Part shown: piece after piece, positions 43,407-53,384 of the stretch
How the letters are laid out: each line of letters starts with the position of its first letter
Numbering within the stretch: the first letter of the stretch is position 1
Source of the DNA: Clostridium sp. 'White wine YQ'
Lineage (GTDB): Bacteria > Bacillota > Clostridia > Clostridiales > Clostridiaceae
DNA: 64,000 nucleotides
Assembly: GCF_028728205.1 (NCBI RefSeq)
Contig: NZ_JAQYUU010000001.1
Location: forward strand, 981,318 to 1,045,317
Reading direction: 5' to 3'
The notes under the pieces: model-generated
The model's input: the letters and a program-made list of their open reading frames with translations, nothing else
Told to the model about the DNA's origin: nothing
Database searches by the model: none
Position numbers and translations under genes: made by a program

Positions 43407-44513
43407 TTGTTAGACTTTGAAGTAGATATACAAGATTTCACGAATATTAAGGTTATAGGTTGCGGCGGCGGTGGTAGTAACGCTGTTAATAGAATGATTG
43501 TTGAAGGATTAAAAAATGTTGAATTTTTAGCTATAAATACAGATAAACAAGCACTTATGCTTTCTCATGCAAATCAAAAAATCCAAGTTGGTGAAAAATT
43601 AACTAAAGGCCTTGGTGCTGGAGCTAATCCTGAAATTGGTAAGAAGGCAGCTGAAGAAAGTAGAGAAGAAATAGAAGAGGCAATAAAAGGTGCAGATATG
43701 GTATTTATTACTGCTGGTATGGGTGGCGGAACAGGTACAGGAGCCGCACCAGTTGTTGCTGAAATTGCAAAATCTTTAGGGATTTTAACTGTAGGAGTTG
43801 TAACAAAACCATTTCCTTTTGAAGGAAGAAGAAGAATGAAACATGCTGAAATGGGAATCGAGAACCTTAAAGAAAAGGTTGATACATTAGTTATCATTCC
43901 TAATGAAAGATTATTGACTATGGTTGATAAGAAGACAACCTTATTAGATTCTTTCAAGCTTGCAGATGATGTATTAAGACAAGGTGTACAAGGTATATCT
44001 GACTTAATTACAATACCAGGTCTTGTAAACTTAGACTTTGCTGACGTAAGAGCTGTAATGTTAGATAAAGGACTTGCACATATGGGTGTAGGTAAGGGAA
44101 GCGGAGATAATAGAGCACAAGAAGCTGCTAAACAAGCAATTTCTTCACCTTTACTTGAAACATCAATAGTAGGAGCAACAGGAGTTTTACTTAATGTTAC
44201 AGGTGGTGCTGATTTAGGACTACTAGAAATTAATGAGGCAGCCGAAATAGTTCAAGATGCTGCAGATCCTGATGCTAATATAATATTTGGTGCAGTAATT
44301 GATGAAACATTAAAAGATGAAATTAGAATAACAGTAATTGCTACTGGTTTTGAAGATGAAGTAAGAAGTATGCCAAAAGAGGATGCTAAAAAAGAAGTAG
44401 CTAGTACTATAGTTTCAGAAAAAGCTGAAGAAGAAACAGTAGCTCAACATAAGGTTGAAGAGGATGAGGATGAGATTAACATTCCTACATTCTTAAGAAA
44501 TAGAAAAAAATAA
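43407..44513 (+). CDS. ftsZ: Cell division GTPase FtsZ
   Basis: A 368-residue tubulin homologue. It has [13 protein letters not shown], the tubulin signature [13 protein letters not shown], the synergy-loop N-L-D-F-A-D-V, and the C-terminal peptide [12 protein letters not shown] for binding FtsA. A TTG start follows AAAGGAGG. It forms the Z-ring and is probably co-transcribed with ftsA. Confidence 0.98.
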   Translation: MLDFEVDIQDFTNIKVIGCGGGGSNAVNRMIVEGLKNVEFLAINTDKQALMLSHANQKIQVGEKLTKGLGAGANPEIGKKAAEESREEIEEAIKGADMVFITAGMGGGTGTGAAPVVAEIAKSLGILTVGVVTKPFPFEGRRRMKHAEMGIENLKEKVDTLVIIPNERLLTMVDKKTTLLDSFKLADDVLRQGVQGISDLITIPGLVNLDFADVRAVMLDKGLAHMGVGKGSGDNRAQEAAKQAISSPLLETSIVGATGVLLNVTGGADLGLLEINEAAEIVQDAADPDANIIFGAVIDETLKDEIRITVIATGFEDEVRSMPKEDAKKEVASTIVSEKAEEETVAQHKVEEDEDEINIPTFLRNRKK

Positions 44514-44521
44514 TTTAATTA

Positions 44522-44558
44522 GAAAGAACCATTGTTTTAAACAATGGTTCTTTTTTTG
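44522..44558 (+). terminator. Intrinsic terminator of ftsAZ
   Basis: A 14-bp stem AAAGAACCATTGTT / AACAATGGTTCTTT followed by T7. Confidence 0.92.
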
Positions 44559-44671
44559 TATATTAAATGTAGTTAATTGTAAATTATAAGAAAAAAATAA
44601 TCATAAATATCCTTTTTAAAATGACAATATTTTCCTATGACTAGCTTTATAATTTATATGGGGTGATGATT

Positions 44672-45475
44672 ATGATAATATACATAGATATTTTGCTTTT
44701 TGAGAATTTCATAATAAATTTATTTTTGTTAATGGTAATGACAAAATTATTAAAGGTTAAAAAGAGGAGAAAACAAGAAGTTTTTGCAGCAACATTAGGA
44801 GCCTTCTATGTTTTGGTCATGATTAGCCCAAGCTTGAAGTTTTTTACATTAATACCTTTTAAGCTAATTGTCTCAATAATTATGGTGTATATAACCATTG
44901 GAACAACGCATATTAAGAGTTTATTAAAAGGAACAGGGGTATTAATAATGCTATCCTTTTTACTAAGCGGAATGTGTTTCGGGTTATCATTTTTTTCAAA
45001 TGGATATAGCTTAAATTCAGGATACACTGTAAATTCATATCCTATTAAATACTTGGTTCTGGCTATACTTTGTATTTTAATATTTACTGAAAGAATTGTA
45101 GACATAATTAAAGACAAATATTTTGTTAGTAATTACACTTATGACTTAACAATTAAAATTAACAATAAAGAGATTCATACAAGAGGGTTTTTAGATACTG
45201 GAAATGAGCTAAAAGAACCGATTACAAATCTACCAGTAATAATTATTGAAAAGGCATTATATGATGATGTGGATTTCGACCCGAAGAAACTACTTTATAT
45301 AAATTTTAAAGCTGTTAATGGTGTTGACGGAATGTTGAGAGGAATAAGAGTAAACGAAATAATTATAGAGAATGAAAATTGTAAATTGTTAAGAGAAGGA
45401 ATTGTATGTTTTACCGAACATTCACTGGCAGAGGATGGTGAATATAGAGCATTATTATCAAGAGGAATAGTATAG
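44672..45475 (+). CDS. spoIIGA: Sigma-E processing peptidase SpoIIGA
   Basis: About 267 residues. Five N-terminal transmembrane helices are followed by an aspartic protease-like cytoplasmic domain with the catalytic Asp in [11 protein letters not shown]. It cleaves pro-sigma-E in the mother cell. GGGGTGATG supports the ATG at 44672 rather than the earlier GTG/ATG codons. It lies 13 bases before sigE, the classical spoIIG operon order. Confidence 0.95.
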   Translation: MIIYIDILLFENFIINLFLLMVMTKLLKVKKRRKQEVFAATLGAFYVLVMISPSLKFFTLIPFKLIVSIIMVYITIGTTHIKSLLKGTGVLIMLSFLLSGMCFGLSFFSNGYSLNSGYTVNSYPIKYLVLAILCILIFTERIVDIIKDKYFVSNYTYDLTIKINNKEIHTRGFLDTGNELKEPITNLPVIIIEKALYDDVDFDPKKLLYINFKAVNGVDGMLRGIRVNEIIIENENCKLLREGIVCFTEHSLAEDGEYRALLSRGIV

Positions 45476-45488
45476 GGGTGTTGACGTT

Positions 45489-46196
45489 ATGAATAAAATT
45501 CTAATTATAATAAATAGATTATTAAGCAAACTAAAATTATTTAGAAAAAAAGTATATTACGTTGGAGGAAATGATGCACTTCCACCTCCGCTTTCAAAGG
45601 AAGAAGAAGAAGAATTGGTTTCAAATTTAATGAGTGGAAATGAAAAAGTTAGAAGTACACTAATAGAAAGAAATTTGAGATTGGTAGTTTATATAGCAAG
45701 AAAATTTGAAAATACCGGTGTTGGAGTTGAAGACTTAATTTCAGTTGGAACAATTGGTTTAATAAAGGCAGTCAATACCTTTAATCCAGAAAAGAAAATA
45801 AAATTAGCCACCTATGCATCGCGCTGTATAGAGAATGAAATACTAATGTATTTAAGAAGAAATTCTAAGGTGAAGGCTGAGATTTCTTTTTATGAACCTC
45901 TAAATATTGATTGGGATGGAAATGAATTATTGCTTTCAGACATATTAGGTACTGAAAATGATATTGTATATAACTTAATAGAAGATGAAGTTGATAAGCA
46001 ATTATTATTTATGGTACTAAAAAACTTGAATGATAGAGAGAAGGAAATAGTTAAATTAAGATTTGGATTATATGGCTCTAGAGAGAAAACACAAAAGGAA
46101 GTAGCTGATATGTTAGGTATTTCTCAATCATATATTTCTAGATTAGAAAAGAAGATAATTAATAGATTGAAAAAAGAAATGAATAAAATGATTTGA
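45489..46196 (+). CDS. sigE: Sporulation sigma factor SigE (pro-form)
   Basis: A 235-residue early mother-cell sigma factor. The amphipathic pro-sequence (residues 1 to about 27) is followed by [11 protein letters not shown], region 2 with [17 protein letters not shown], and region 4 with [17 protein letters not shown]. It is activated by SpoIIGA from the adjacent gene. GGGGTG precedes the ATG. Confidence 0.97.
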   Translation: MNKILIIINRLLSKLKLFRKKVYYVGGNDALPPPLSKEEEEELVSNLMSGNEKVRSTLIERNLRLVVYIARKFENTGVGVEDLISVGTIGLIKAVNTFNPEKKIKLATYASRCIENEILMYLRRNSKVKAEISFYEPLNIDWDGNELLLSDILGTENDIVYNLIEDEVDKQLLFMVLKNLNDREKEIVKLRFGLYGSREKTQKEVADMLGISQSYISRLEKKIINRLKKEMNKMI

Positions 46197-46204
46197 TATG
46201 TTTA

Positions 46205-46233
46205 GTATAAAAAAACCTCCTAAGGGATATACT
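46205..46233 (+). promoter_or_regulatory. Sigma-F-type promoter of sigG
   Basis: GTATA (46205-46209), a 15-base spacer and GGATATACT (46225-46233) match the known sigma-F consensus GYATA-N15-GGNNANANT at every defined position. It lies 41 bases before the sigG start codon, as expected for forespore expression of sigG. Confidence 0.75.
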
Positions 46234-46274
46234 CTTAATGCAGTCATTTATTACGTCCTAAGGGGTTGGTCATT

Positions 46275-47048
46275 TTGATTATTAATAAGGTTGAAATCTG
46301 TGGAGTAAATACAGCTAAACTACCAGTGCTAAAGTCAAAGGAAATGAAAGAGTTGTTAATTAGAATGAAAAACGGCGATGAAAGTGCTAGAGAAGTTTTT
46401 ATTAAAGGAAATTTAAGGCTAGTATTAAGTGTGATACAAAGATTTAACAACCGTGGTGAAAATGTAGATGACCTTTTTCAAGTGGGTTGCATTGGATTGA
46501 TGAAAGCTATTGACAATTTTGATTTAGAACAAAATGTTAAGTTTTCCACTTATGCAGTACCAATGATAATTGGTGAGATTAGAAGATATTTAAGAGATAA
46601 TAATTCAATTAGAGTAAGTAGATCATTAAGAGATATTGCTTATAGAGCTCTACTTGTAAGAGATAGATTAATTAATGAAGATAATAAAGAACCTACAATT
46701 TCTCAAATTGCAAAAGAACTAGAATTGCCAAGAGAGGAAGTTGTATTTGCACTGGATGCTATTCAAGATCCAGTATCGTTGTTTGAACCTATATATCATG
46801 ATGGTGGAGATGCCATTTTTGTTATGGATCAAATTAGTGATACCAAAAATGGTGACGATAATTGGCTTGAGAACATTTCTATTAAAGAGGCAATGAAAAA
46901 GCTTAATGATAGAGAAAAATTAATACTTACATTAAGATTTTTTAATGGAAGAACACAAATGGAAGTTGCAGATGAAATTGGTATTTCACAAGCACAGGTT
47001 AGTCGATTAGAAAAAACTGCATTAAAGCATATGAGAAAATATGTTTAA
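46275..47048 (+). CDS. sigG: Forespore sigma factor SigG
   Basis: About 257 residues. The N-terminus N-K-V-E-I-C-G-V-N-T-A-K-L-P-V-L is diagnostic of SigG. Region 2 (D-L-F-Q-V-G-C-I-G-L-M-K-A-I), region 3 and region 4 (Q-M-E-V-A-D-E-I-G-I-S-Q-A-Q-V-S-R-L) are complete. The TTG at 46275 is 9 bases after AAGGGG. It is expressed from its own sigma-F promoter after spoIIGA-sigE. Confidence 0.97.
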   Translation: MIINKVEICGVNTAKLPVLKSKEMKELLIRMKNGDESAREVFIKGNLRLVLSVIQRFNNRGENVDDLFQVGCIGLMKAIDNFDLEQNVKFSTYAVPMIIGEIRRYLRDNNSIRVSRSLRDIAYRALLVRDRLINEDNKEPTISQIAKELELPREEVVFALDAIQDPVSLFEPIYHDGGDAIFVMDQISDTKNGDDNWLENISIKEAMKKLNDREKLILTLRFFNGRTQMEVADEIGISQAQVSRLEKTALKHMRKYV

Positions 47049-47055
47049 TAACATC

Positions 47056-47098
47056 TTAAATTGAGGGGATTCAGCATTATGAGTTCCCTTAATTTTAT
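47056..47098 (+). terminator. Probable terminator of sigG
   Basis: A stem AAATTGAGGGGA / TTCCCTTAATTT with G-U pairs, followed by TATTATT. Confidence 0.6.
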
Positions 47099-47213
47099 TA
47101 TTAAAAATGAAGTTATATTACAACAAAATTTGAATATTATGTAGTATAGGGTTTTTGAAAGGAAACTTAACTTAAAACACTGTATAAGGTTTTAAAAATG
47201 GGGGGATTAAAAA

Positions 47214-47474
47214 ATGGAAGAAATACTACATTCATTAAATGCTATAAGAACTATGGAAGTTATTGATATAGAAAGAGGAATAAAGATTGGCTTTGCGAGA
47301 GATTTTAAGATAAATTGTGATAACAATTCTATCGAATCTATTCTCATTCCAATACAAAAAGGAAATTGGTTCGGTAAAATGGAATATATAGAAATAGCTT
47401 GGGGTGATATTATTAAAATAGGTGAAGATGTAATACTTGTAAATCTCAAGGAAATTGCTCAAGAAATACTCTAG
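47214..47474 (+). CDS. YlmC/YmxH-family sporulation protein
   Basis: An 86-residue PRC-barrel protein of the YlmC/YmxH type, with [19 protein letters not shown] and [16 protein letters not shown]. Its position just after sigG is typical of Clostridium. The molecular role is unknown. GGGGGGA precedes the ATG. Confidence 0.88.
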   Translation: MEEILHSLNAIRTMEVIDIERGIKIGFARDFKINCDNNSIESILIPIQKGNWFGKMEYIEIAWGDIIKIGEDVILVNLKEIAQEIL

Positions 47475-47533
47475 CAAATTTAGTAATTTATAGGTATAAT
47501 ATATTTACATCATATATGAGGGGCGTGAATAGA

Positions 47534-47989
47534 ATGAGATGTCCATATTGTTCCTATGAAGAAAGTAAAGTAGTTGATTCAAGATCAACTGATGATTTTG
47601 CTGCAATTAGAAGAAGAAGAGAATGTTTAAGCTGTGGTAAAAGATATACAACCTATGAGAAGCTTGAAGATATTCCAATTCTTGTTATAAAGAAAGATCA
47701 AAGCAGAGAAAACTTTAATAAGGATAAAATAATTAATGGTTTAATAAAAGCATGTCAGAAAAGACCTGTTTCTAGAGCTCAAATAGAGGAAATTGCAAGT
47801 GATATAGAAAAAGCAATAAGTAATAAGATGATTTCTGAAATAAAGTCTGACCTTATTGGAGAAATGATAATGGATAGGTTAAAAGACATTGATGAAGTAG
47901 CTTATGTTAGGTTTGCATCAGTTTATAGACAGTTTAAAGACATAAATACTTTCCTTCAAGAAATTGAACGATTAATGTTAAATAAATAG
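47534..47989 (+). CDS. nrdR: Transcriptional repressor NrdR
   Basis: About 151 residues. An N-terminal zinc ribbon begins [17 protein letters not shown], with the second pair C-L-S-C-G-K-R, followed by an ATP-cone domain ([12 protein letters not shown]). NrdR represses ribonucleotide reductase genes when dATP is high. The ATG at 47534 gives the family's standard start, with GAGGGGCG upstream. Confidence 0.96.
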   Translation: MRCPYCSYEESKVVDSRSTDDFAAIRRRRECLSCGKRYTTYEKLEDIPILVIKKDQSRENFNKDKIINGLIKACQKRPVSRAQIEEIASDIEKAISNKMISEIKSDLIGEMIMDRLKDIDEVAYVRFASVYRQFKDINTFLQEIERLMLNK

Positions 47990-47996
47990 TATATTA

Positions 47997-48072
47997 AGGA
48001 CTACATAATTTAAAGCGTACTAAAAAGAGTTAATTATATATCTTTTAGTAACTTTGTAAGTAGTCCTTTTAT
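47997..48072 (+). terminator. Intrinsic terminator of nrdR, two nested stems
   Basis: AAGGACTAC / GTAGTCCTT encloses TACTAAAAAGA / TCTTTTAGTA, followed by TTTATTAT. Confidence 0.8.
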
Positions 48073-48175
48073 TATATTAAAAATTTATGTTATAGTTTAG
48101 TTAAGACGTGTTAATTTTTGTTATAAATACAATAAGTTATCTATATAAAATGTTAAAATTAAGAGGTAAGAAAAA

Positions 48176-48889
48176 ATGCAAAGTAAAACAATGAAGGATT
48201 TTATAGGTATAGTAGATGATAATTATGAAGTATATTTCTCAATTGGAGAAAAAAGTTATAGTAAAAGCACTGAGAATGGTAAAGCCAATATAAAAAGTTT
48301 AGAAGATATTTTCTCTATGGATTCAATAAAATATATATCTCAAGTACATTCTGATAGGATAATTAATTTGATAAATATTAAAGAAGATACTTCAAAATTA
48401 GAGGCAGATGCTATAATAACAGGCTTAAAAAATACTGGAATAGGAGTATTCTATGCAGATTGTGTACCAGTTATTCTTTATGACAAATCAACTGGAATAA
48501 TTGCAGCGGTGCATAGTGGATGGAGAGGAACTTACGAAGAAATTGTTAAAAAGACAGTTTTATCAATGGAGAGTGAATACAGTTGTAAAGCATCAGATAT
48601 AAAGGTAATAATAGGACCACATATTCATGATTGCTGTTATGAAGTAAGTGAAGAGCTTAAAACACAATTTATTGAGAAAGATTCATTCAGAGGAGTAAAT
48701 TTATTCAAAGGTAGAAATTTATCTCTTAAAAAAGCTATTATAAAAGGGTTGAATGATTTAGGAGTAGAAGATGAAAATATATTAACATTAGATTACTGTA
48801 CTTGTTGTGAAAAGGATATTAAATTGCATTCTTACAGAAGAGATGGAATTAATTCAGGAAGATGCTATGGATTTATAGTAAAAAAATAG
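48176..48889 (+). CDS. pgeF: Peptidoglycan editing factor PgeF (YfiH, laccase-domain)
   Basis: A 237-residue YfiH-family protein. The metal site residues are in A-D-C-V-P-V, V-H-S-G-W-R-G-T and C-C-Y-E-V-S, plus the late C-T-C-C-E and H-S-Y-R-R-D-G. The family was called a multicopper polyphenol oxidase, and in E. coli it removes wrongly built muropeptides or acts on nucleosides. GAGGTAAG precedes the ATG. The phosphate regulators follow 15 bases later. Confidence 0.9.
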   Translation: MQSKTMKDFIGIVDDNYEVYFSIGEKSYSKSTENGKANIKSLEDIFSMDSIKYISQVHSDRIINLINIKEDTSKLEADAIITGLKNTGIGVFYADCVPVILYDKSTGIIAAVHSGWRGTYEEIVKKTVLSMESEYSCKASDIKVIIGPHIHDCCYEVSEELKTQFIEKDSFRGVNLFKGRNLSLKKAIIKGLNDLGVEDENILTLDYCTCCEKDIKLHSYRRDGINSGRCYGFIVKK

Positions 48890-48904
48890 CTGGAGGTATT
48901 AAAA

Positions 48905-49603
48905 ATGTCAAGTGAGAAGATATTTATTGTTGATGACGAAGAACATATATTAGAACTACTAAAATTTAATTTTGAAAACGCTGGTTACAAGGTAGATACA
49001 GCTACGAATGGGGTTGATGCATTAAAAAAAATTAAAGCTGAACCACCTAAGCTTATATTGCTAGATGTAATGCTTCCGGGTATGGATGGCTATGACGTTT
49101 GCAAAGAAATAAGAAGGGAAAGTGCTACTCAAAATATTCCTATAATAATGATTACAGCAAAGAGTGAAGAACTTGACAAAATTCTTGGCCTTGAACTGGG
49201 AGCTGATGATTATATAACTAAACCTTTTTCGGTTAGAGAGATTCTTGCTAGAGTTAAAGCTGTATTGAGAAGAACAACATCAAGTACAACAACTGAAAGA
49301 GCATTTAATGTATATAATATATCAGTAGATTTTGTTAAACATGAAGTATTAAAGGATGGTCAAAAAGTGGATTTGACCCTTAAGGAGTTTGAATTATTAG
49401 AAATACTAATTAGAAATAGAGGAAAAGTTTTAACTAGAGAAACATTGCTAGATAAGATATGGGGATATGAATACATTGGTGAAACTAGAACAGTTGACGT
49501 ACATATAAGACACCTTAGAAAGAAAGTTGAAGAAGATGATAAAAATCCTAAACTAATTGAGACAATAAGAGGTATAGGATATAGATTCTTCAGCGGAGAT
49601 TAA
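48905..49603 (+). CDS. phoP: Phosphate regulon response regulator (PhoB/PhoP)
   Basis: A 232-residue OmpR-family regulator. The receiver has V-D-D-E-E, L-L-D-V-M-L-P-G-M-D-G, M-I-T-A-K and T-K-P-F-S; the winged helix ends E-T-I-R-G-I-G-Y-R-F. The phosphate role is inferred from PhoR next to it and from the pst operon directly downstream. CTGGAGG precedes the ATG. Confidence 0.93.
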   Translation: MSSEKIFIVDDEEHILELLKFNFENAGYKVDTATNGVDALKKIKAEPPKLILLDVMLPGMDGYDVCKEIRRESATQNIPIIMITAKSEELDKILGLELGADDYITKPFSVREILARVKAVLRRTTSSTTTERAFNVYNISVDFVKHEVLKDGQKVDLTLKEFELLEILIRNRGKVLTRETLLDKIWGYEYIGETRTVDVHIRHLRKKVEEDDKNPKLIETIRGIGYRFFSGD

Positions 49604-49605
49604 AT

Positions 49606-51303
49606 ATGAGAAAAAAAATCTTATTTTCTATAATCGTTACTGTGCTATTTGCACTTATAGTTGTAAGTACAGCATTTATAACTATGGTAAATTACCAATA
49701 TGTAAATAATGCAAAAGAAACATTAAGGATTTATAATGACCTAGTTAAATATTCAAATTTGAAAAATATAGAAAACATACCTAAGTTAGCTGCAGCTGAT
49801 AAAAATACTCCTGAAATAAGAATTACATATATCTTAAAAGATGGAAAAGTTGTTTTTGACTCTGATGAAGATAGTTCAAAACTAGATAATCATAATACAA
49901 GAGAAGAAGTTCAAGCAGCAAGACTAAATGGTGAAGGTTCTGCGATTAGATTTTCAAATACATTACACAAAACTATGGTTTATTATGCCACTCAGTTAGA
50001 TGATGGAAGTGTAATTAGAACTTCAATTCCATTAGAAAACACTAAGTTATTCTACAACGGATATTTTAAGTATTATATTTTAGTTTTTTTAATAGTAATA
50101 TTAGTTACAATTTGGCTATCTTTTAAGTTAATTAAAGTTATAGTTGAACCAGTTAAGGAAATGGAATTTATAACCTCTAGAATTGCTCAAGGGGAATATA
50201 ATAGAAGAGTTAGAATTTTTTCGAAGGATGAGCTTGGTTCACTAGGAAAAACTTTTAATAACATGGCTGAACAATTACAGTCAAAAATAAACGAAGTCGT
50301 AGAAAAACAAAATAGACTTGAAGCCATTTTGACTAGCATGGATAGTGGTGTAATTGCGGTTGATAGAATGCATAATATTATTATGATAAATCCTTATGCA
50401 AAAAATATATTCAGTATTAAGGAAGACATAATAGGCAAACCCCTATTAGATCATATTCGTGATTTTGAATTAGATCTTCTTTTTGAAGAGAAGTCTGAAG
50501 GCGTACATGAGATTAAAATTATTTGGCCGAGTGAAAGAATACTAAGAATAAGAACTACTGATATTATAAATGGAAGTGAATTCATAGGTACAGTTGCTGT
50601 ATTGCAAGATATAACAGATATAAGAAGGCTTGAAAATATGAGATCAGAATTTGTAGCAAATGTTTCTCATGAACTTAAAACTCCACTTACATCAATAAAA
50701 GGTTTTGCTGAAACCTTAAAATATGTTGAAGATGAGGCAACTAGGCAAAAGTTTTTAGGTATTATTGATGATGAATCAGAAAGACTAACAAGATTAATTA
50801 ATGATATCTTAACTTTATCAAACATTGAACAAAACAATGATATTGTTAAAGAAGAGTTCCATCCTAAAGAAATAGTTGAAGATGTAACATTATTGATGAA
50901 AAAACTAGCTGATGATAAAAAAATACAACTAAACACTTCTAATGTTTCTTCTGTATATTTATATGGAAGTAAAGACGGATTTAAACAGATGGTCATTAAC
51001 CTTCTTGAAAATGCAATCAAGTATTCAGAAGAAGGAGATACAGTAAACTGCAGAAGTTATAGCAAAAATGGAGAATACTATTTTGAAGTAGAAGATACGG
51101 GTTGTGGAATACCTGAAAATGAATTAACAAGAATCTTTGAAAGATTTTATAGAGTTGATAAAGCTAGAAGTAGAGCTAAAGGTGGAACCGGCTTAGGTCT
51201 AGCAATAGTAAAACACATTGTAAAGAGCTATAATGGAACAATTGATGTTCAAAGTGAAGTGGGAAAAGGAAGTAAGTTTTTGGTTAAAATTAAACATTTA
51301 TAA
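49606..51303 (+). CDS. phoR: Phosphate regulon sensor kinase PhoR
   Basis: A 565-residue histidine kinase. Transmembrane helices near residues 5-27 and 150-170 enclose an extracellular sensor. HAMP, PAS (A-I-L-T-S-M-D-S-G-V-I-A-V-D), HisKA (F-V-A-N-V-S-H-E-L-K-T-P-L-T-S) and HATPase (N-L-L-E-N-A, D-T-G-C-G-I-P, G-G-T-G-L-G-L-A-I-V) follow, the usual PhoR architecture. It starts 2 bases after the phoP stop. Confidence 0.93.
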   Translation: MRKKILFSIIVTVLFALIVVSTAFITMVNYQYVNNAKETLRIYNDLVKYSNLKNIENIPKLAAADKNTPEIRITYILKDGKVVFDSDEDSSKLDNHNTREEVQAARLNGEGSAIRFSNTLHKTMVYYATQLDDGSVIRTSIPLENTKLFYNGYFKYYILVFLIVILVTIWLSFKLIKVIVEPVKEMEFITSRIAQGEYNRRVRIFSKDELGSLGKTFNNMAEQLQSKINEVVEKQNRLEAILTSMDSGVIAVDRMHNIIMINPYAKNIFSIKEDIIGKPLLDHIRDFELDLLFEEKSEGVHEIKIIWPSERILRIRTTDIINGSEFIGTVAVLQDITDIRRLENMRSEFVANVSHELKTPLTSIKGFAETLKYVEDEATRQKFLGIIDDESERLTRLINDILTLSNIEQNNDIVKEEFHPKEIVEDVTLLMKKLADDKKIQLNTSNVSSVYLYGSKDGFKQMVINLLENAIKYSEEGDTVNCRSYSKNGEYYFEVEDTGCGIPENELTRIFERFYRVDKARSRAKGGTGLGLAIVKHIVKSYNGTIDVQSEVGKGSKFLVKIKHL

Positions 51304-51305
51304 TT

Positions 51306-51333
51306 AAAAAAGAGGCAATGGCCTCTTTTTTTT
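51306..51333 (+). terminator. Intrinsic terminator of phoPR
   Basis: AAAAAAGAGGC / GCCTCTTTTTT with a 4-base loop. Confidence 0.9.
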
Positions 51334-51400
51334 ATTAAGAAAGAAGAATATGTAGGTAATTTAAATAAAGATTAAAAGGTAAAATTCCTTGTCAATATAT

Positions 51401-51448
51401 CTAATGTTAATTTTAATTAACATTAGCATAATACTAATTTACATTAAT
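51401..51448 (+). promoter_or_regulatory. Palindrome and TTAACA/TTTACA repeats before pstS (candidate Pho box)
   Basis: A 26-bp perfect palindrome CTAATGTTAATT-TT-AATTAACATTAG (51401-51426) contains TTAACA, and a further TTTACA follows at 51439-51444. PhoP of Firmicutes binds TTAACA-like repeats, so this is a likely activation site for the pst operon. Confidence 0.5.
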
Positions 51449-51531
51449 CTAATAGTGGGTTAACTTTGAAGGTTTATTATTAATCTTGTAAGGAATAATA
51501 AATATGTAAATTAAGTTTTGGAGGAATAGAA

Positions 51532-52422
51532 ATGAAGAGAAAAGGAATAAAAATAACCATTTTAGGTTTATCATTAGTTTTAGGACTTTCAGCTTTTGCT
51601 GGATGTGCAAAGAAAGATGATGCTTCAAACAAAGCAAATAATTTATCAGGAAGCATAACACTAGCAGGTTCAACTGCATTACAACCATTAGTTGAAGCAA
51701 CAAAAGATGGATTTAATGAAGAATATCCAGATATAACAATTAATGCTCAAGGTGGTGGATCAGGAACTGGCTTAACTCAAGTTTCTCAAGGAGCGGTTGA
51801 TGTAGGAAACTCAGACGTTTTTGCCGAAGATAGCTTAAAACCAGAAGATGCAAAAGCACTTGTAGATCACAAGGTAGTTGCTCAAGGTTTTGCTGTAGTA
51901 GTTAATAAAAACTTAAATGTTACTAACTTAACTAAGAAACAAATTCAAGACATATTTGCTGGAACAATTAAGAATTGGAAAGAAGTTGGCGGACCAGACA
52001 AGGAAATTATAGTTGTTCACAGACCAAGTTCTTCAGGAACAAGAAAGACTTTTGTAAAAGTTGTACTTGATGGAAACAAAGATTTAGAAAATGATAAAAT
52101 TGGAGTTACTCAAGATAGTAATGGAGCTGTAGTTCAGGCTATGGAAAAATCAGATGGATCTATCAGTTATGTTTCACTTGCTTATTTGCAAAGTGATGAG
52201 GCTAAAAATAAATTAAGCGGAGTTAGCATTGATAATGTAGCACCAACTAAAGAAAATATAACAACTGGAAAATATATATTCTGGTCATGGGGACATATGT
52301 ACACTAAAGGCGAACCAAATGAAGCAGTAAAAGCATTCTTAGATTACATTGGAAGCGATAAAAACAAAGAAGTTATTAATAAACAAGGATACATTAACGG
52401 ATCAGATATGAAGGTTAAATAA
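51532..52422 (+). CDS. pstS: Phosphate-binding lipoprotein PstS
   Basis: A 296-residue lipoprotein. The signal peptide ends in the lipobox S-A-F-A-G-C, with the mature Cys at about residue 25. The phosphate-binding loop regions L-A-G-S-T-A-L-Q-P-L, Q-G-G-G-S-G-T-G and R-P-S-S-S-G-T-R are all visible. It captures inorganic phosphate for the PstCAB importer. TTTTGGAGG precedes the ATG. Confidence 0.97.
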   Translation: MKRKGIKITILGLSLVLGLSAFAGCAKKDDASNKANNLSGSITLAGSTALQPLVEATKDGFNEEYPDITINAQGGGSGTGLTQVSQGAVDVGNSDVFAEDSLKPEDAKALVDHKVVAQGFAVVVNKNLNVTNLTKKQIQDIFAGTIKNWKEVGGPDKEIIVVHRPSSSGTRKTFVKVVLDGNKDLENDKIGVTQDSNGAVVQAMEKSDGSISYVSLAYLQSDEAKNKLSGVSIDNVAPTKENITTGKYIFWSWGHMYTKGEPNEAVKAFLDYIGSDKNKEVINKQGYINGSDMKVK

Positions 52423-52442
52423 TAATTAAAAATAATTCTCCA

Positions 52443-52464
52443 AGGGCTGATTAGTTTCAGCCCT
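52443..52464 (+). other. Stem-loop between pstS and pstC
   Basis: A perfect 8-bp stem AGGGCTGA / TCAGCCCT lies 20 bases after the pstS stop and has no T tract. It may protect the pstS part of the mRNA or lower expression of the downstream genes. Confidence 0.65.
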
Positions 52465-52492
52465 AAATTTGATGGAGGGGGATAATTAAAGT

Positions 52493-53383
52493 ATGGAAGG
52501 CTCAAGAAGTTTTATAAAAAAATTAAGAACAGAATATACAGGAAAAATATATGCTTATTTATGTGGAATAATTATCATAATACTAACACTTTCGATAATG
52601 TTTTTTATTGCATCAAAGGGGCTTCAAACATTTATAACAGATAAACAAAGCATTAAAGATGTGTTACTTGGACTTACGTGGAAACCAGATGCAAGCACAC
52701 CTAAGTATGGTGCTTTAGTGTTTATACTTGGATCGACATTTGTTTCAGTAGGCGCGGTTATAATTAGTGCACCTATTGCAATAGCATTAGCAATATTTAT
52801 GAATCTTATTTCAAGTAAATTTGGTAAAAAGGTATTACAGCCTGCATTGGAATTATTTGTTGGAATACCATCAGTAGTTTATGGATGGATAGGTATTTCA
52901 ATTTTAGTTCCATTAATTAAAAACTCCTTTGGAGGTTTAGGTTTTAGTTTGTTGTCAGGTATTTTAGTTTTAAGCATAATGATATTACCAACTATTGCTT
53001 CACTTGCCTCAGATGCAATCAGTACTGTACCAAGAGACTATTTAGAAGCTTCATATGGATTAGGGGCTACTAGGTGGCAAACTATAAGTAAGGTAATAAT
53101 TCCAGCAGCTAAAAGCGGAATATTAACAGGAGTAGTTCTTGGAATAGCAAGAGCATTTGGAGAAGCCTTAGCTGTACAAATGGTTATAGGTAATAGTGCA
53201 AGAATCCCAGCTGGTCTTACAGACTCAACTGCAACATTGACTAGTATTATAACTATGGATATGGCTAATACTGCAACAGGAACTCCATGGAATAATGCTC
53301 TTTGGACACTTGCATTAATACTTCTAGTTATTAGTTTCTTATTCATATTAATAATTAGAAAGATTGGATCAAGAGGTGAGTAA
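52493..53383 (+). CDS. pstC: Phosphate ABC transporter permease PstC
   Basis: A 296-residue membrane protein with six helices. It has G-S-x-x-V-S-V-G-A-V-I-I-S-A-P and the permease E-A-S-Y-G-L-G-A-T-R-W-Q-T-I loop that contacts the ATPase. It forms the phosphate channel with PstA. GGAGGGGG lies upstream; pstA begins immediately after. Confidence 0.96.
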   Translation: MEGSRSFIKKLRTEYTGKIYAYLCGIIIIILTLSIMFFIASKGLQTFITDKQSIKDVLLGLTWKPDASTPKYGALVFILGSTFVSVGAVIISAPIAIALAIFMNLISSKFGKKVLQPALELFVGIPSVVYGWIGISILVPLIKNSFGGLGFSLLSGILVLSIMILPTIASLASDAISTVPRDYLEASYGLGATRWQTISKVIIPAAKSGILTGVVLGIARAFGEALAVQMVIGNSARIPAGLTDSTATLTSIITMDMANTATGTPWNNALWTLALILLVISFLFILIIRKIGSRGE

Positions 53384-53384
53384 T

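Noticed and set aside
43574-43957. Minus-strand frame of 127 codons inside ftsZ
   Set aside because: Antisense shadow of the highly conserved FtsZ frame; no ribosome binding site.
44621-44653. Possible Spo0A box (TGACAAT) and TATAAT before spoIIGA
   Set aside because: The box differs from TGNCGAA at two positions, including the central G; expected biologically but not supported well enough to annotate.
51449-51703. Minus-strand frame across the start of pstS
   Set aside because: Leu-rich translation is the antisense of the PstS signal peptide and lipobox region; pstS is certain.
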